Below, in pieces: positions 16,869 to 25,708 of a stretch of 64,000 nt of DNA (positions are counted from its first letter, which is position 1; each line of letters begins with the position of its first letter). The notes under the pieces are model-generated. The model ran no database searches and was not told the origin of the DNA. It saw only the letters and a program-made list of their open reading frames with translations. The position numbers and the translations under genes were made by a program. The stretch is from Lentilactobacillus rapi DSM 19907 = JCM 15042 (GTDB taxonomy: Bacteria; Bacillota; Bacilli; Lactobacillales; Lactobacillaceae), in assembly GCF_001436255.1 (NCBI RefSeq), contig NZ_AZEI01000076.1:310001-374000 (forward strand), in the 5' to 3' direction.

Positions 16869-17753
16869 ATGTTAAAAATAGTTAGTCCGATCATTTTATC
16901 AATTAATTGGAAACATTACGTCAACTTATTCGATTGGCAACAACTTCTCGTCCAAGTGAGCGAAAAAATTGGCGTCGTTTTATTATTAACACTTCTGATG
17001 TTAATTTGTCGCCGGCTTGGCAAAACAATCATTAACCATTTCTTTAAACGTTACCGGGAAAAATATCAGAATACAGTGACTGAAAAACGGATCAAAACAT
17101 TTCACACTCTCACGATGAATATTTTGGTCTATTGCTTATGGTTCTTTTGGATCTACTCAGTCTTATCCGCTATCGGGGTTCCCGTGGGTACATTGATTGC
17201 GAGTGCCGGTGTCTTTAGCTTGGCAATTGGTCTTGGTGCTCAGGGCTTTGTGACCGACATTGTCAGCGGGTTCTTCATCCTGCTTGAAAAGCAAATTGAA
17301 GTTGGGGAATATGTCCAGATTAACGCTATCCGAGGAACAATCAGCTCAGTTGGTCTGCGTACCACTCAAATTGTTGCCGACGATGGGACCCTCACGTTCA
17401 TTCCTAATCGAACCATCACGACAATCTCCAACATGTCTCGCAATAACATGACCGCAATGATTCAAGTGGCAATTCTCCCGGAAACCCCTATTGATAAAGT
17501 GATTCAGATTATCAATCAAATTAACGCTAAAGAGATTAAGAACTATCCAGATATTATTGGCCAACCGAAAGTGATTGGAACAGTCAATTTACCCAATGGA
17601 AAATTAGTTGTGCAAGTTAATATCACAACGAAAAACGGCGCCCAATATCAAATATCCCACGACTTCTTAGCAAAGTACCTTTCAGAGTTAAACAAAAATG
17701 GAATAACGCTTCCTAGCAGTCCGGTAGTGATGCCGGGAAACTCGCCCAAGTAA
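16869..17753 (+). CDS. Small-conductance mechanosensitive channel, MscS family
   Basis: 294 aa. Three N-terminal membrane segments lead into the pore helix with the family signature ASAGVFSLAIGLGAQGFVTDIVSGFFIL (about 110-138), then the beta domain beginning with EKQIEVGEYVQI and FIPNRTITTISNMSR. It should be a membrane channel that opens under tension to release solutes in hypo-osmotic shock. The size and form match the YkuT-type MscS of Bacillus. It is transcribed alone, diverging from the DUF948 gene, with a weak GAGGAACC ribosome binding site. Confidence 0.92.
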   Translation: MLKIVSPIILSINWKHYVNLFDWQQLLVQVSEKIGVVLLLTLLMLICRRLGKTIINHFFKRYREKYQNTVTEKRIKTFHTLTMNILVYCLWFFWIYSVLSAIGVPVGTLIASAGVFSLAIGLGAQGFVTDIVSGFFILLEKQIEVGEYVQINAIRGTISSVGLRTTQIVADDGTLTFIPNRTITTISNMSRNNMTAMIQVAILPETPIDKVIQIINQINAKEIKNYPDIIGQPKVIGTVNLPNGKLVVQVNITTKNGAQYQISHDFLAKYLSELNKNGITLPSSPVVMPGNSPK

Positions 17754-17851
17754 AATTGGTGGAAACATCACCGTACGCTTGCTAATTTGAAAAGAGAGAC
17801 TCAGCCTAACGCTGGATCTAGCTGCTCAGTAATATAAGAGCTGAACTTTCT

Positions 17852-17882
17852 GGTATTGATGACACTCATCAATGCCTTTTTT
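17852..17882 (+). terminator. Terminator downstream of mscS
   Basis: GGTATTGATGA and TCATCAATGCC form an 11-bp stem with one G-U pair and a three-base loop, followed by TTTTTT. It lies about 100 bases after the mscS stop. Confidence 0.8.
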
Positions 17883-18101
17883 AGTCAAAACAAGTTAGAA
17901 TGTCACCATCCCAGTTGCCTGATTTAAGTGTTTAATCAAAAATCAAAGTGAGGTATTGGGCTGTTCCAAATTAATCATCTTCGAATAATCCATTAAAAGG
18001 ACTTATCCCAAAAGATAAAGAGGGGCTGAGACATTAGTCGGCAAAGGTTTTAAAACATGAAGCACGGTTCATCAGAATTAAATTGATTCATATCTCAATA
18101 C

Positions 18102-18126
18102 AAAAAAACATCACCTTTCAGTGATG
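18102..18126 (-). terminator. Terminator of the acyltransferase/GT8 operon
   Basis: On the minus strand CATCAC, a six-base loop and GTGATG are followed by TTTTTTT, about 40 bases after the 18168 stop codon. Confidence 0.8.
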
Positions 18127-18167
18127 CAGATGAATCTCTGTCAATTTTGTTAATAACGTTAGAATGG

Positions 18168-19022
18168 CTAACCATAATGACCGGCGATATCTTGATTTTC
18201 AAATGCCGGTCGAAACGGTCGCTTGTAGGCTGCTTCGTATGCGGTCATTTTTTGCTGTTCGTCAATACGTCGCATTTTGTCGGCAACCTCCCGCGGCGTG
18301 CCCGACTGCTGATCGGGAAAGATGGGCGGTAATATATGAAATGTAAAATCAATTCCGTGAGGATCATTTTTCGTCGGAGCGTCAACCATTGAGACAAAGC
18401 AGGACACAATGGGAACGTTGAGTTTAACTGCATAGTAGTATGCCCCACGCTCAGCTGGTCGCGGTTTGCGATAATTAAACCACATCTCCCGCTCTGGATA
18501 TATTAAGATTGACTGCTGATGCGAAAGGGCCTGCTTTAGAAGGCTGATGAATTCGTGACCCATGTACTCAATGCTGTCACTAATTGGGATAGTGTCCGCA
18601 TAGGTCATCAAGAAGCCCAACATCCCGCTCATCTTTAGATTGGTAAGCTCGACGACAATTGCCAGATCAGGCTGCTTTAACGCAGAACGGACCAGCAGGC
18701 TATCAATGGGGCTAAAATGATTGCAGGTAATAATTGCCGGCCAACTGATATTGGTAAGATTTTCAGCCCCTCTCACCTTCATATCAGCCGCCGCCATATT
18801 TGCTGCCACGTTCATCATCGATCGTGCCTCAGCTCCTCGCCACTGGTATCGGTGGGTTTGGCGCAACGCAAGATAAGTCTTGAGAACCTCGTGCTGCTGA
18901 TCAAGATTTAGAACAGGATCATGAATTTCCACTTTATCATTGAAATGGCCGCGGTTGGCATTGGCTTCAATATTGGCAATCACCTTATCGCGATCACCAA
19001 GTTTTACTGGTGTAAAAGTCAT
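18168..19022 (-). CDS. PlsC-like acyltransferase (canonical HX4D)
   Basis: 284 aa. The lysophospholipid acyltransferase fold begins near residue 85. The catalytic motif is NHFSPID with His102 and Asp107, an intact HX4D dyad, and motif III reads IYPEREMW. It most likely transfers an acyl chain to a lipid-linked or glycolipid acceptor at the membrane; the acceptor is unknown. An unusual 80-residue N-terminal region precedes the fold. The start ATG overlaps the GT8 stop as ATGA, so the two are translationally coupled. Sequence around YPE, W, RP and GA(F/Y) is shared with the acyltransferase at 19988-20770. Confidence 0.78.
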   Translation of the reverse strand: MTFTPVKLGDRDKVIANIEANANRGHFNDKVEIHDPVLNLDQQHEVLKTYLALRQTHRYQWRGAEARSMMNVAANMAAADMKVRGAENLTNISWPAIITCNHFSPIDSLLVRSALKQPDLAIVVELTNLKMSGMLGFLMTYADTIPISDSIEYMGHEFISLLKQALSHQQSILIYPEREMWFNYRKPRPAERGAYYYAVKLNVPIVSCFVSMVDAPTKNDPHGIDFTFHILPPIFPDQQSGTPREVADKMRRIDEQQKMTAYEAAYKRPFRPAFENQDIAGHYG

Positions 19023-19969
19023 AGCGCAATTTTTACTCCTTGTTTTGAAATCGCCGCAAATGTCACCGGCGTCTTGATAATATTAACTGCCAACGCAATT
19101 AAATCTCGTTGATTTTTCTGATCACGTTCGGTTTGCTCAGGCGTCATCTGGGTAAGGTCATGTTTAAGTTCTGAATAAAAGCTGGTCTGCTTGGCATAAT
19201 GCCAGAAATAATCTTGCCGGGGTACATCGGCATATCGCCATGGTTTAGCAAATAAATTATAATGAATCAGTCGTGGCTTGACCGTTTGTGGGGTCGTGAT
19301 CTGAACATTCCACGAAGAATCAAGATAGCAAATTCGTTTTCTGGCAATGGCGTTCATATAATCCTGGTCTGGAGCCAAACTCTTAAAATAATAGCGATTA
19401 AGAAGATTAAGAAAATGATCAGCGAAGTGACACTCTCGCATTTCCTTCAAGTTCATCAGTAGGACCCCCGAGTTAACGTATTTCTGGGAATCAATGCCGA
19501 CCGCCTGATTGGCATAATCAATTGTTTCTGGAGTATGACCGATGAAATAGTCCGGAACCGCGCCAATTAAATTAGATCGTAACGAGATGTCGTACAACTT
19601 TGCGACGTCATCCAGAATTACCGTGTCGGCGTCTAAATAGAGCGCCTTATCCAAATCTGGAAACAATTCAGCGATAAATAGTCGGAAATAAATCGTAAAT
19701 GTAAAATAGTCGCTGCGCAATTTATTACCATGATCATCAATTGCGCGTTTTAACTGGGCATTAATTGTCACAAAGCTGATTGCCACGTTGGCTTGCTGGT
19801 AGGTTTTTAACAATTCTTGATTTGCTGTATTCAAATTATCACAGAGAATAATAAGGTGATACTGACGGGATGGATCGGTGTGGGCTGTCAATGACTTTAT
19901 CGCCACAGCCAAATACGCCGCGTAGTTATCATCGACCGCAAAGAACACTGGAATTTCTGATGATGACAT
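19019..19969 (-). CDS. Glycosyltransferase family 8
   Basis: 316 aa. A GT-A fold with FFAVDDNYAAYLAVAIKSL at the N terminus, the metal-binding DxD in LYLDADTVIL (Asp113 and Asp115), and the YVNSGVLLMNLKEMR and DQDYMNA segments diagnostic of GT8. Members transfer glucose or galactose from UDP-sugar to lipopolysaccharide, glycolipid or glycoprotein acceptors. There is no membrane segment, so it is cytosolic or peripheral. It is coupled by a 4-base overlap to the downstream acyltransferase and 18 bases from the upstream one, which points to a modified glycolipid, though the acceptor is inference. Confidence 0.85.
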   Translation of the reverse strand: MSSSEIPVFFAVDDNYAAYLAVAIKSLTAHTDPSRQYHLIILCDNLNTANQELLKTYQQANVAISFVTINAQLKRAIDDHGNKLRSDYFTFTIYFRLFIAELFPDLDKALYLDADTVILDDVAKLYDISLRSNLIGAVPDYFIGHTPETIDYANQAVGIDSQKYVNSGVLLMNLKEMRECHFADHFLNLLNRYYFKSLAPDQDYMNAIARKRICYLDSSWNVQITTPQTVKPRLIHYNLFAKPWRYADVPRQDYFWHYAKQTSFYSELKHDLTQMTPEQTERDQKNQRDLIALAVNIIKTPVTFAAISKQGVKIAL

Positions 19970-19987
19970 TTATTTTCCCCCTCTAAT

Positions 19988-20770
19988 TTACTCTGATGAA
20001 TCCGACCGCCGCTGATATTTCGCATACTGAACGTTGCTTTGACGGCTGCGAACAATCATCGCATGACGAACTTCATCGTGTAATTTTTCCTGGCGGACTT
20101 TTCTGGGCAGTGCCGAATCAGGATAAAACGGACCGTCGAAGTAGATAATCATTCGTGGTTTGGTAAATCCCCTTCGCTGCTGATAAGTTGCCGTCATGGC
20201 ATAACTGGCCACGTTGGCTGACACCGGATAGTGAAACGCCCCGTTTGGAAACGGCCGAATCCCTGTGTAGTAAGGCCAAACGTGAGCCTCCGGATAAACG
20301 AAGATACGCTGGTGCTGCTTGAGGCGAACCGTCATCGCCCGTTGGAATTGCATCATCTGTGACAATTTAGCCGGCAAAATCAACGCCCCGCCCATCGTCA
20401 GCATTTTTCCAACGATTGGAATTCCTAAGTTAGCAGCTTCAGCGATGGTGTATGCCCGGCGAGGAAGGGCCGCCAACATTGGGATAAAGACGTCACCCAG
20501 CGGTTGAGTGTGGTTTGCAAAAACGAACGCCCCCTGTTTCCCTTGAGTGCGCAGACAACGTTTGTTTTGAAAGGTCACGTGTAAAAACAAACGACAATAG
20601 ATCGTCGCAAAGCCAACGCACAACCCGGACACAATCGTTGAAGATAGTCGATAAACCCAATTCGTATGTAACCAAATAAATCCCGGTGGAATTGAAGCTT
20701 CTTGATGCTTAGTAAAAACGACATCATCATCCCAATTCCGGTAATAATACGTTTTCCCTGGGCGCCCCAT
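19988..20770 (-). CDS. PlsC-like acyltransferase with HX5D spacing
   Basis: 260 aa. The fold resembles lysophospholipid acyltransferases, with a hydrophobic segment near 45-65. The catalytic region reads FANHTQPLGDVF: His87 and Asp93 are separated by five residues instead of four. The downstream block FVYPEAHVWPYYTGIRP parallels YPEREMWFNYRKPRP of the neighbour at 18168. It may form a subfamily with altered dyad geometry or be inactive. It is the first gene of the three-gene operon, with GGGGAT upstream of the ATG, and diverges from the ABC exporter gene. Substrate is unknown. Confidence 0.7.
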   Translation of the reverse strand: MGRPGKTYYYRNWDDDVVFTKHQEASIPPGFIWLHTNWVYRLSSTIVSGLCVGFATIYCRLFLHVTFQNKRCLRTQGKQGAFVFANHTQPLGDVFIPMLAALPRRAYTIAEAANLGIPIVGKMLTMGGALILPAKLSQMMQFQRAMTVRLKQHQRIFVYPEAHVWPYYTGIRPFPNGAFHYPVSANVASYAMTATYQQRRGFTKPRMIIYFDGPFYPDSALPRKVRQEKLHDEVRHAMIVRSRQSNVQYAKYQRRSDSSE

Positions 20771-20975
20771 TCAATCATCCCCACTTCGAAAAATGAATCC
20801 CATACAGAACCCATTTTAATTGATAAGTCATTCACATGCCAATAATGGGTTCATTTTAGCATAGCTGTACTCAAAATACCGACATTTTCGTGAAATTGTT
20901 GTGTAATTGGAAACAGCTATGCTAGGATACTTAAGTTAACTCCTTTATTAAATTAATCATTCGAGGCCGTTGGTC

Positions 20976-22739
20976 ATGCAAAAACATCACTCAACAAAAT
21001 TTAATTTTAAATCATTTATCCAACTTATCAACCAAATTCATCCCCGCTATTGGCAGCTCATTTGCGGGTTCTTGCTTGGCGTCCTAGCAACTGGCATGCA
21101 GTTAGCAGTGCCGATGTTGGCCAAAACAATTATCAATTCAATTGGCCATGCCATCAATCATGGCTTGGTGATCGGCGTTACCGGGTTGTTCATTGCCAGC
21201 ACAATAATCGGCGCCGTTTCCGGCAGTATTCTTGGGTTCTTTGGTGAAGACGTCGTATACAAGCTCCGGGCCCGGCTTTGGCAAAAAATTTTGAATCTGC
21301 CAGTTGCCTATTTTGATCAAACCAAGTCTGGTGAATTAACGTCCCGATTGGTCAATGACTCCACCCAGGTTAAGGAGCTGCTGGCTAATTCCGTGCCACG
21401 TACTGCCACGTCGACAATTCAATTGGTTGGCGCCTTGATCCTGATGCTGATCATGGACTGGCGGATGACGTTAATTATGTTTATCGCCGTTCCGCTGGTT
21501 CTTGTCGGCCTCTTGCCAATCATCCGCGCGTCTCACAAGATTGCCCGGGCGCGCCAGGATGCCTTGGCAGACTTAAACGGAAAAGCTGGTGAAATGTTAA
21601 GCGAGATCCGGCTTGTCAAATCATCCACTGCCGAGCCCTTTGAACAAAAGGCCGGCAACAGCCAAATGGCCAGACTCTATCACATCGGGTTACGTGAAGC
21701 AATTTATGATTCAATTGCCGGCCCGGTTATGGGAATGATCATGATGGCAATGGTGATCGGCGTATTAGCTTACGGAGCAATTCGGGTTCGTCAAGGCGCT
21801 ATTGATATTGGTACATTATTTTCATTTCTGATGTATCTGGTCCAGCTCATTGGGCCTTTCACGGTTCTTGGCCAATTTATGACTGACGTGGCTAAGGCCA
21901 GCGGGTCGACAACCCGGATCCAGTCACTGCTTCGTGTTGTCGAAGAAGACCCGCATGTTGGTCTTACCACAAACATTTCCGGTAAGACTCTCAGAATGAA
22001 TGCGGTTAGTTTTTCATACCAGCCAAACAAACCAATCCTTCACGATGTGTCATTTGAAGCCGCACCGAACTCGGTAATTGCATTTGCCGGGCCGTCTGGG
22101 GGCGGAAAATCAACCATCTTTAGCCTTCTTGAGCGCTTTTATGAACCAGACAGTGGATCAATCACAATCGGTGAAACCCCCGTTAACTCGCTCAAGCTTG
22201 CCGACTGGCGCAGCCAAATTGGCTTAGTCGGCCAGGACGCCGCCATTATGTCGGGGACGATTCGCTATAATCTAACCTATGGCCTTCCTGGTTCATTTTC
22301 CGATGACCAATTGTGGACCGTTCTCAAGATGGCTTATGCCACTGACTTCATAAAAGCCATGCCCCAACAACTCGATACCGAAGTCGGCGAACGCGGAATC
22401 AAAGTTTCCGGTGGTCAGCGGCAGCGCATCGCCATTGCCCGGGCATTTCTCAGGGATCCCAAAATTCTCATGCTGGATGAAGCCACCGCTAGTTTGGATT
22501 CCGAATCAGAAATGATGGTCCAACACGCCCTTGATAAGTTGATGGTCAACCGAACAACCTTGGTGATTGCTCACCGACTCAGTACGATTACCGATGCCAA
22601 CGAAATTTACTTCATTGAGGACGGCCAAGTGAGCGGGCATGGCACTCACCAGCAATTGGTCGCCACCCATCCCTTATACCGGGAATACGTTCAAAATCAA
22701 TTTTCCACCGATAAAAAGCCATTACAACTTCAAACATAA
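20976..22739 (+). CDS. ABC exporter, fused permease and ATPase (BmrA/LmrA type)
   Basis: 587 aa half-transporter. Six membrane helices occupy about residues 20-300 and include the intracellular loop with VVYKLRARLWQKILNLPVAYFDQTKSGELTSRL. The nucleotide-binding domain has Walker A GPSGGGKST (about 371), signature VSGGQRQR, Walker B ILMLDEATASLD and the H-loop VIAHRLST. It should act as a homodimer exporting drugs or lipids. The ATG at 20976 with GAGG nine bases upstream is preferred over TTG at 20970. It diverges from the acyltransferase/GT8 operon, so export of a lipid made there is possible, but multidrug export is equally likely. Confidence 0.88.
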   Translation: MQKHHSTKFNFKSFIQLINQIHPRYWQLICGFLLGVLATGMQLAVPMLAKTIINSIGHAINHGLVIGVTGLFIASTIIGAVSGSILGFFGEDVVYKLRARLWQKILNLPVAYFDQTKSGELTSRLVNDSTQVKELLANSVPRTATSTIQLVGALILMLIMDWRMTLIMFIAVPLVLVGLLPIIRASHKIARARQDALADLNGKAGEMLSEIRLVKSSTAEPFEQKAGNSQMARLYHIGLREAIYDSIAGPVMGMIMMAMVIGVLAYGAIRVRQGAIDIGTLFSFLMYLVQLIGPFTVLGQFMTDVAKASGSTTRIQSLLRVVEEDPHVGLTTNISGKTLRMNAVSFSYQPNKPILHDVSFEAAPNSVIAFAGPSGGGKSTIFSLLERFYEPDSGSITIGETPVNSLKLADWRSQIGLVGQDAAIMSGTIRYNLTYGLPGSFSDDQLWTVLKMAYATDFIKAMPQQLDTEVGERGIKVSGGQRQRIAIARAFLRDPKILMLDEATASLDSESEMMVQHALDKLMVNRTTLVIAHRLSTITDANEIYFIEDGQVSGHGTHQQLVATHPLYREYVQNQFSTDKKPLQLQT

Positions 22740-22796
22740 AAGGCAACCAGATTAACGTTTTCCAATTTCGGAATTGTTAATCGAATTGCCTTTTTG
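22738..22796. terminator. Bidirectional terminator between ABC exporter and GT8 genes
   Basis: A compound inverted repeat: outer arms AAAGGCAA and TTGCCTTT, inner arms GATTAAC and GTTAATC. A and T runs on both sides allow use from both strands by the two convergent genes. Confidence 0.8.
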
Positions 22797-22798
22797 AT

Positions 22799-23674
22799 TT
22801 ATTGATTCAATTTACCAGCCGATGACGAATTTGCCGGAATAGAAGCCTCGTCATTCAATTCTTCGACAACGTTCTGGTATTCCGCCAAAATATCATCATA
22901 AATGTGTAGGTGGAGTTTTGCGTGCATCTCATCAACATCCCAGGGTTTGACGGACACGGTATGAATAATCGGCCAAAACGACCAGCGGGTGGAGAAATGT
23001 TGAAACACCGTGTCAATTTGCACATCCTGCTGCTCATTATAGCGTTCAGAGGCTAACCGCTTATGGTGCGCCAGCTTATTAATCGCTGACTGGTCAGGCA
23101 TAATCATTGGTCGTCGGCGGCAATAGTCACGGCAGCGTTTAAATAATCCGTCAGTCCGAATCGCCTTCAGATTAAGCAACAGCACTCCTGAATTTACGTA
23201 GTCAAAGAGCTGCCATTCGTGGTGGAAGAACCACCGACCGTAATGGTCAAGCACACCCACAAATTCGGTATTTTCCAATGACTGATGGTAAAACGATTCA
23301 AACGACTGCCGACAAACGACATCGGCATCCAGATAAAGAATCCGGTCAGAAAATTCCGGAATTAAGTCACTGTACAGCCGTAACATGCTATATGGTGTAA
23401 ACAAAGTGTTGATATTCGCACTTGGTGGGTCGGCGTTAAATAGCGCAGTCATGTCAATTTTAGTCACTGAGTGGGCCGAATTCTTGCGTTTGGCAATTTG
23501 ATCCAACACTGTGACATGCTTATCAGTTAGCGCGGAAAACTGCCGATGCCGATTCTGCAACGTACCGGTTAAAATAAAGATTCGCAATGGTTCTTGAGCA
23601 TGCTTAGTGAGTGATAAGATTGATATAATCAACCCATCAAGCATGCGGTCGTCCCCACAATATAGAATATCCAC
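22799..23674 (-). CDS. Glycosyltransferase family 8
   Basis: 291 aa. GT8 hallmarks: MDILYCGDDRMLDGLIISILSL at the start, DxD in LYLDADVVC (Asp116 and Asp118), YVNSGVLLLNLKAIR, MPDQSAINKL and a C-terminal KPWDVDE. It should transfer a hexose from a UDP-sugar to an envelope acceptor. It is clearly related to the GT8 at 19019 but divergent. It converges on the ABC exporter gene and shares its terminator. The nearest upstream gene on its strand is 370 bases away, so it is probably transcribed alone. It may work with the acyltransferase/GT8 operon, inferred from proximity. Confidence 0.85.
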   Translation of the reverse strand: MDILYCGDDRMLDGLIISILSLTKHAQEPLRIFILTGTLQNRHRQFSALTDKHVTVLDQIAKRKNSAHSVTKIDMTALFNADPPSANINTLFTPYSMLRLYSDLIPEFSDRILYLDADVVCRQSFESFYHQSLENTEFVGVLDHYGRWFFHHEWQLFDYVNSGVLLLNLKAIRTDGLFKRCRDYCRRRPMIMPDQSAINKLAHHKRLASERYNEQQDVQIDTVFQHFSTRWSFWPIIHTVSVKPWDVDEMHAKLHLHIYDDILAEYQNVVEELNDEASIPANSSSAGKLNQ

Positions 23675-24044
23675 ACCGTTTCATCCTTCCCCCAAACAAT
23701 CATTTCATTGAAAAGTGTGACATATTTGATCATAAATGGCAACCAGACATAACAGAAAATGAGGCGCTAAAAACAAGAAAAGGGGGGCAAAGGCAATTTG
23801 ATCCCAGAATCCAAATAAAAACAATGCATTCTAGTTTTGAATGACATTGTTTTTTGACATAGATAGCGGATATCAGCTATTTATCACAAGTTTTATCAAT
23901 ATAAGAATAGAGGACGAATTTGCATTTCTAAATGCTTTTCCAACGAGCGTCTTCGCCTCTGGCTTTATTAAATCTTAAGACCGGTTAACTTTCCCATTGC
24001 TAACCAACTATTCATTTTGTGGAAAGTCCTGATGAACACTTGAT
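23675..24044. other. Intergenic region of 370 bases between GT8 and cbpB
   Basis: No coding frame is supported. The only recognisable structure is the hairpin at 23816-23855. The rest should include the promoter of the GT8 gene, but no convincing -35/-10 pair was found. Confidence 0.6.
23816..23855. terminator. Hairpin terminator downstream of cbpB
   Basis: Arms ACAATG and CATTGT continue inward, past one C-A mismatch, as ATTC/GAAT. A runs precede and T runs follow on both strands. On the minus strand it would end the murI-rdgB-yfcE-cbpB transcript. Confidence 0.65.
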
Positions 24045-24560
24045 TTACGAACTACTCACGCTAGTCTTGTGATCGGTCTTTTTATTGGCCTGCATGTACA
24101 CAGGTAAAGCAATGTAATGCTTTGAAAAATTATGGGCAAGGTAATTAAGTTCCTTGAAAATTTCCCGCCGCGTAATAATTCCCTTAAATTCATTATTACC
24201 ATCAACATAAGGCAGAAAGTTTTCATCTTCCAAATAACGAAGAATAGCCTCTAAATTATCCCGCTCGTAAATTGTCGGCACTTCTTTTTGCATGACCTCT
24301 TTGACTTTCATTGTCTCTAGTGGTCGGGTTGTAATACCGGTGTCTTGCAGCATTTGTTCCGCAATCATCGACAAAGATACCAATCCCTTAAAATGATTAT
24401 GATTATCCAGAACTGGAATCTTGGCATATTTAATTTTTGTGAGTACGAGGAAAACGTGTTGAAGATTATTATCTTCGTTAACCGTTGCAACTAAATCTGC
24501 AGGGATCAGAATATCCCGCTTACTTTCCCTCATTACAGTTTCGATTGGCTTATCAATCAT
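24045..24560 (-). CDS. cbpB: CBS-domain protein CbpB, predicted cyclic-di-AMP binder
   Basis: 171 aa with two CBS domains (about 10-70 and 85-140), the second ending in GNNEFKGIITRREIFKELN. The length and arrangement match CbpB/DarB (YkuL) proteins, which bind cyclic-di-AMP and in Bacillus and Listeria act on the (p)ppGpp synthetase and pyruvate carboxylase. Binding here is inferred from the family. The C terminus is Ser/Lys rich. It is the last gene of the murI-rdgB-phosphoesterase set. Confidence 0.83.
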   Translation of the reverse strand: MIDKPIETVMRESKRDILIPADLVATVNEDNNLQHVFLVLTKIKYAKIPVLDNHNHFKGLVSLSMIAEQMLQDTGITTRPLETMKVKEVMQKEVPTIYERDNLEAILRYLEDENFLPYVDGNNEFKGIITRREIFKELNYLAHNFSKHYIALPVYMQANKKTDHKTSVSSS

Positions 24561-24580
24561 TGATGAACAAGGTCTCCTTT

Positions 24581-25096
24581 TTATTTAGTGAACGTGAAAT
24601 GTAAGTCCTTAACAGGGGTTAATTGACGGTCATAATACTGGACATCATACTGATTCTGATCCGCAGATAAAACTGCGTAAGTCCCGCCAATTGATGCATA
24701 TTTACCCCGTGGATATGAAATGCTGCCGGGATTCAGTAATAAGATCCCATCATCTTGGGTGACACCAAGTTGATGCGTGTGACCAAACAATGCAATGGTG
24801 GCTTGCTTGCTCCTTGCAAATAACTCTAAGGTAAGTAATCCGCCATTCACATTTTGGAGATGTCCGTGGGTAAGTAAAACCACCTCATCCCCAATCGTCA
24901 CAGTTTCATCAGTTGCAAAAGAACTCGCATCCATATTGCCAACAACAATATGGAGTTTTGCAACTAATGGATCATCTGCCTGAAACTCGGAATCCCCACA
25001 ATGGAAAATTCCATCAACCTTTCCGGCATACCGATCCACGATCTTTTCAATAATCTGACGATCACCATGATTATCACTGACAACGACAATTTTCAT
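24581..25096 (-). CDS. Small metallophosphoesterase, YfcE/YsnB type
   Basis: 171 aa from the ATG whose last base joins the rdgB stop as ATGA. Family motifs are complete: VVSDNHGD, HCGDSE, VVGNMD, LTHGH and FGHTHQLG. Members are cytosolic Mn-dependent phosphodiesterases with little-known natural substrates. It follows rdgB, its normal neighbour in Firmicutes. A GTG at 25105 is an alternative start but is too close to any ribosome binding site. Confidence 0.87.
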   Translation of the reverse strand: MKIVVVSDNHGDRQIIEKIVDRYAGKVDGIFHCGDSEFQADDPLVAKLHIVVGNMDASSFATDETVTIGDEVVLLTHGHLQNVNGGLLTLELFARSKQATIALFGHTHQLGVTQDDGILLLNPGSISYPRGKYASIGGTYAVLSADQNQYDVQYYDRQLTPVKDLHFTFTK

Positions 25097-25692
25097 TGAT
25101 CCCACAACCCTTGTAGTTTGTTAATCATGTTTCGAATGGCCCGGCCACGATGACTGATCATATTCTTATCATGAGTTGTCATCTCAGCCATGGTCTGTTG
25201 CTTTTCCGGAACATAGAAGAGCGGATCATAGCCGAAGTCGTTATCACCACGAGGAGCGCTCAGAATCTGCCCGTTCACTCGTCCAGCGGCTTCAACTTTG
25301 TCGCCTTCTGGAGTTAAATATATCAGAACTGATTCAAAATAGGCATCCCGATTGGATTTATTTTGCATTTCTTTAAGAAGTTTAGCGTTATTAGCTGCGT
25401 CATCATGATCGCCAGCATAGCGAGCTGAATGAACACCCGGGTCGCCATTCAATGATTTGACAACCAAGCCAGAATCATCGGCAATCACCGCTTGGCCAGT
25501 GTACTTCATAATTGCCTGAGCTTTGAGCGTTGCGTTTTCAGCAAATGTGGTGCCGGTTTCTTCAACGTCTGGTGCGTCTGGAAAATGCTTGAGTGATTTG
25601 ACAATAATTCCCGTGTCCTTGAAAGCATCTTCAAATTCGATAATTTTGTGATCGTTCTTGGAAACAATCACAATTTGATCTGGTTGTTTCAA
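25093..25692 (-). CDS. rdgB: XTP/dITP diphosphatase (RdgB/HAM1)
   Basis: 199 aa, standard length. Signatures VIVSKNDHKIIEFEDAF at the N terminus, TGQAVIADDSGLVV with the catalytic acidic pair, FGYDPLFYVPE, and SHRGRA near the C terminus. It removes XTP, ITP and dITP from the nucleotide pool and so prevents mutation. It sits 16 bases after murI and overlaps the phosphoesterase gene by four bases. Confidence 0.95.
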   Translation of the reverse strand: MKQPDQIVIVSKNDHKIIEFEDAFKDTGIIVKSLKHFPDAPDVEETGTTFAENATLKAQAIMKYTGQAVIADDSGLVVKSLNGDPGVHSARYAGDHDDAANNAKLLKEMQNKSNRDAYFESVLIYLTPEGDKVEAAGRVNGQILSAPRGDNDFGYDPLFYVPEKQQTMAEMTTHDKNMISHRGRAIRNMINKLQGLWDQ

Positions 25693-25708
25693 GTTATGAG
25701 CATCCCTT

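Larger units (their letters stand above)
17754..18167. other. Intergenic region of 414 bases between mscS and the acyltransferase gene
   Basis: No coding frame is supported here. It holds a plus-strand terminator at 17852-17882 and a minus-strand terminator at 18102-18126. A stretch around 18019 (GGGGCTGAGACATTAG) resembles the TGAGAC element at the 30797-30838 terminator but lacks its pairing partner. The remaining sequence shows nothing recognisable. Confidence 0.6.
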
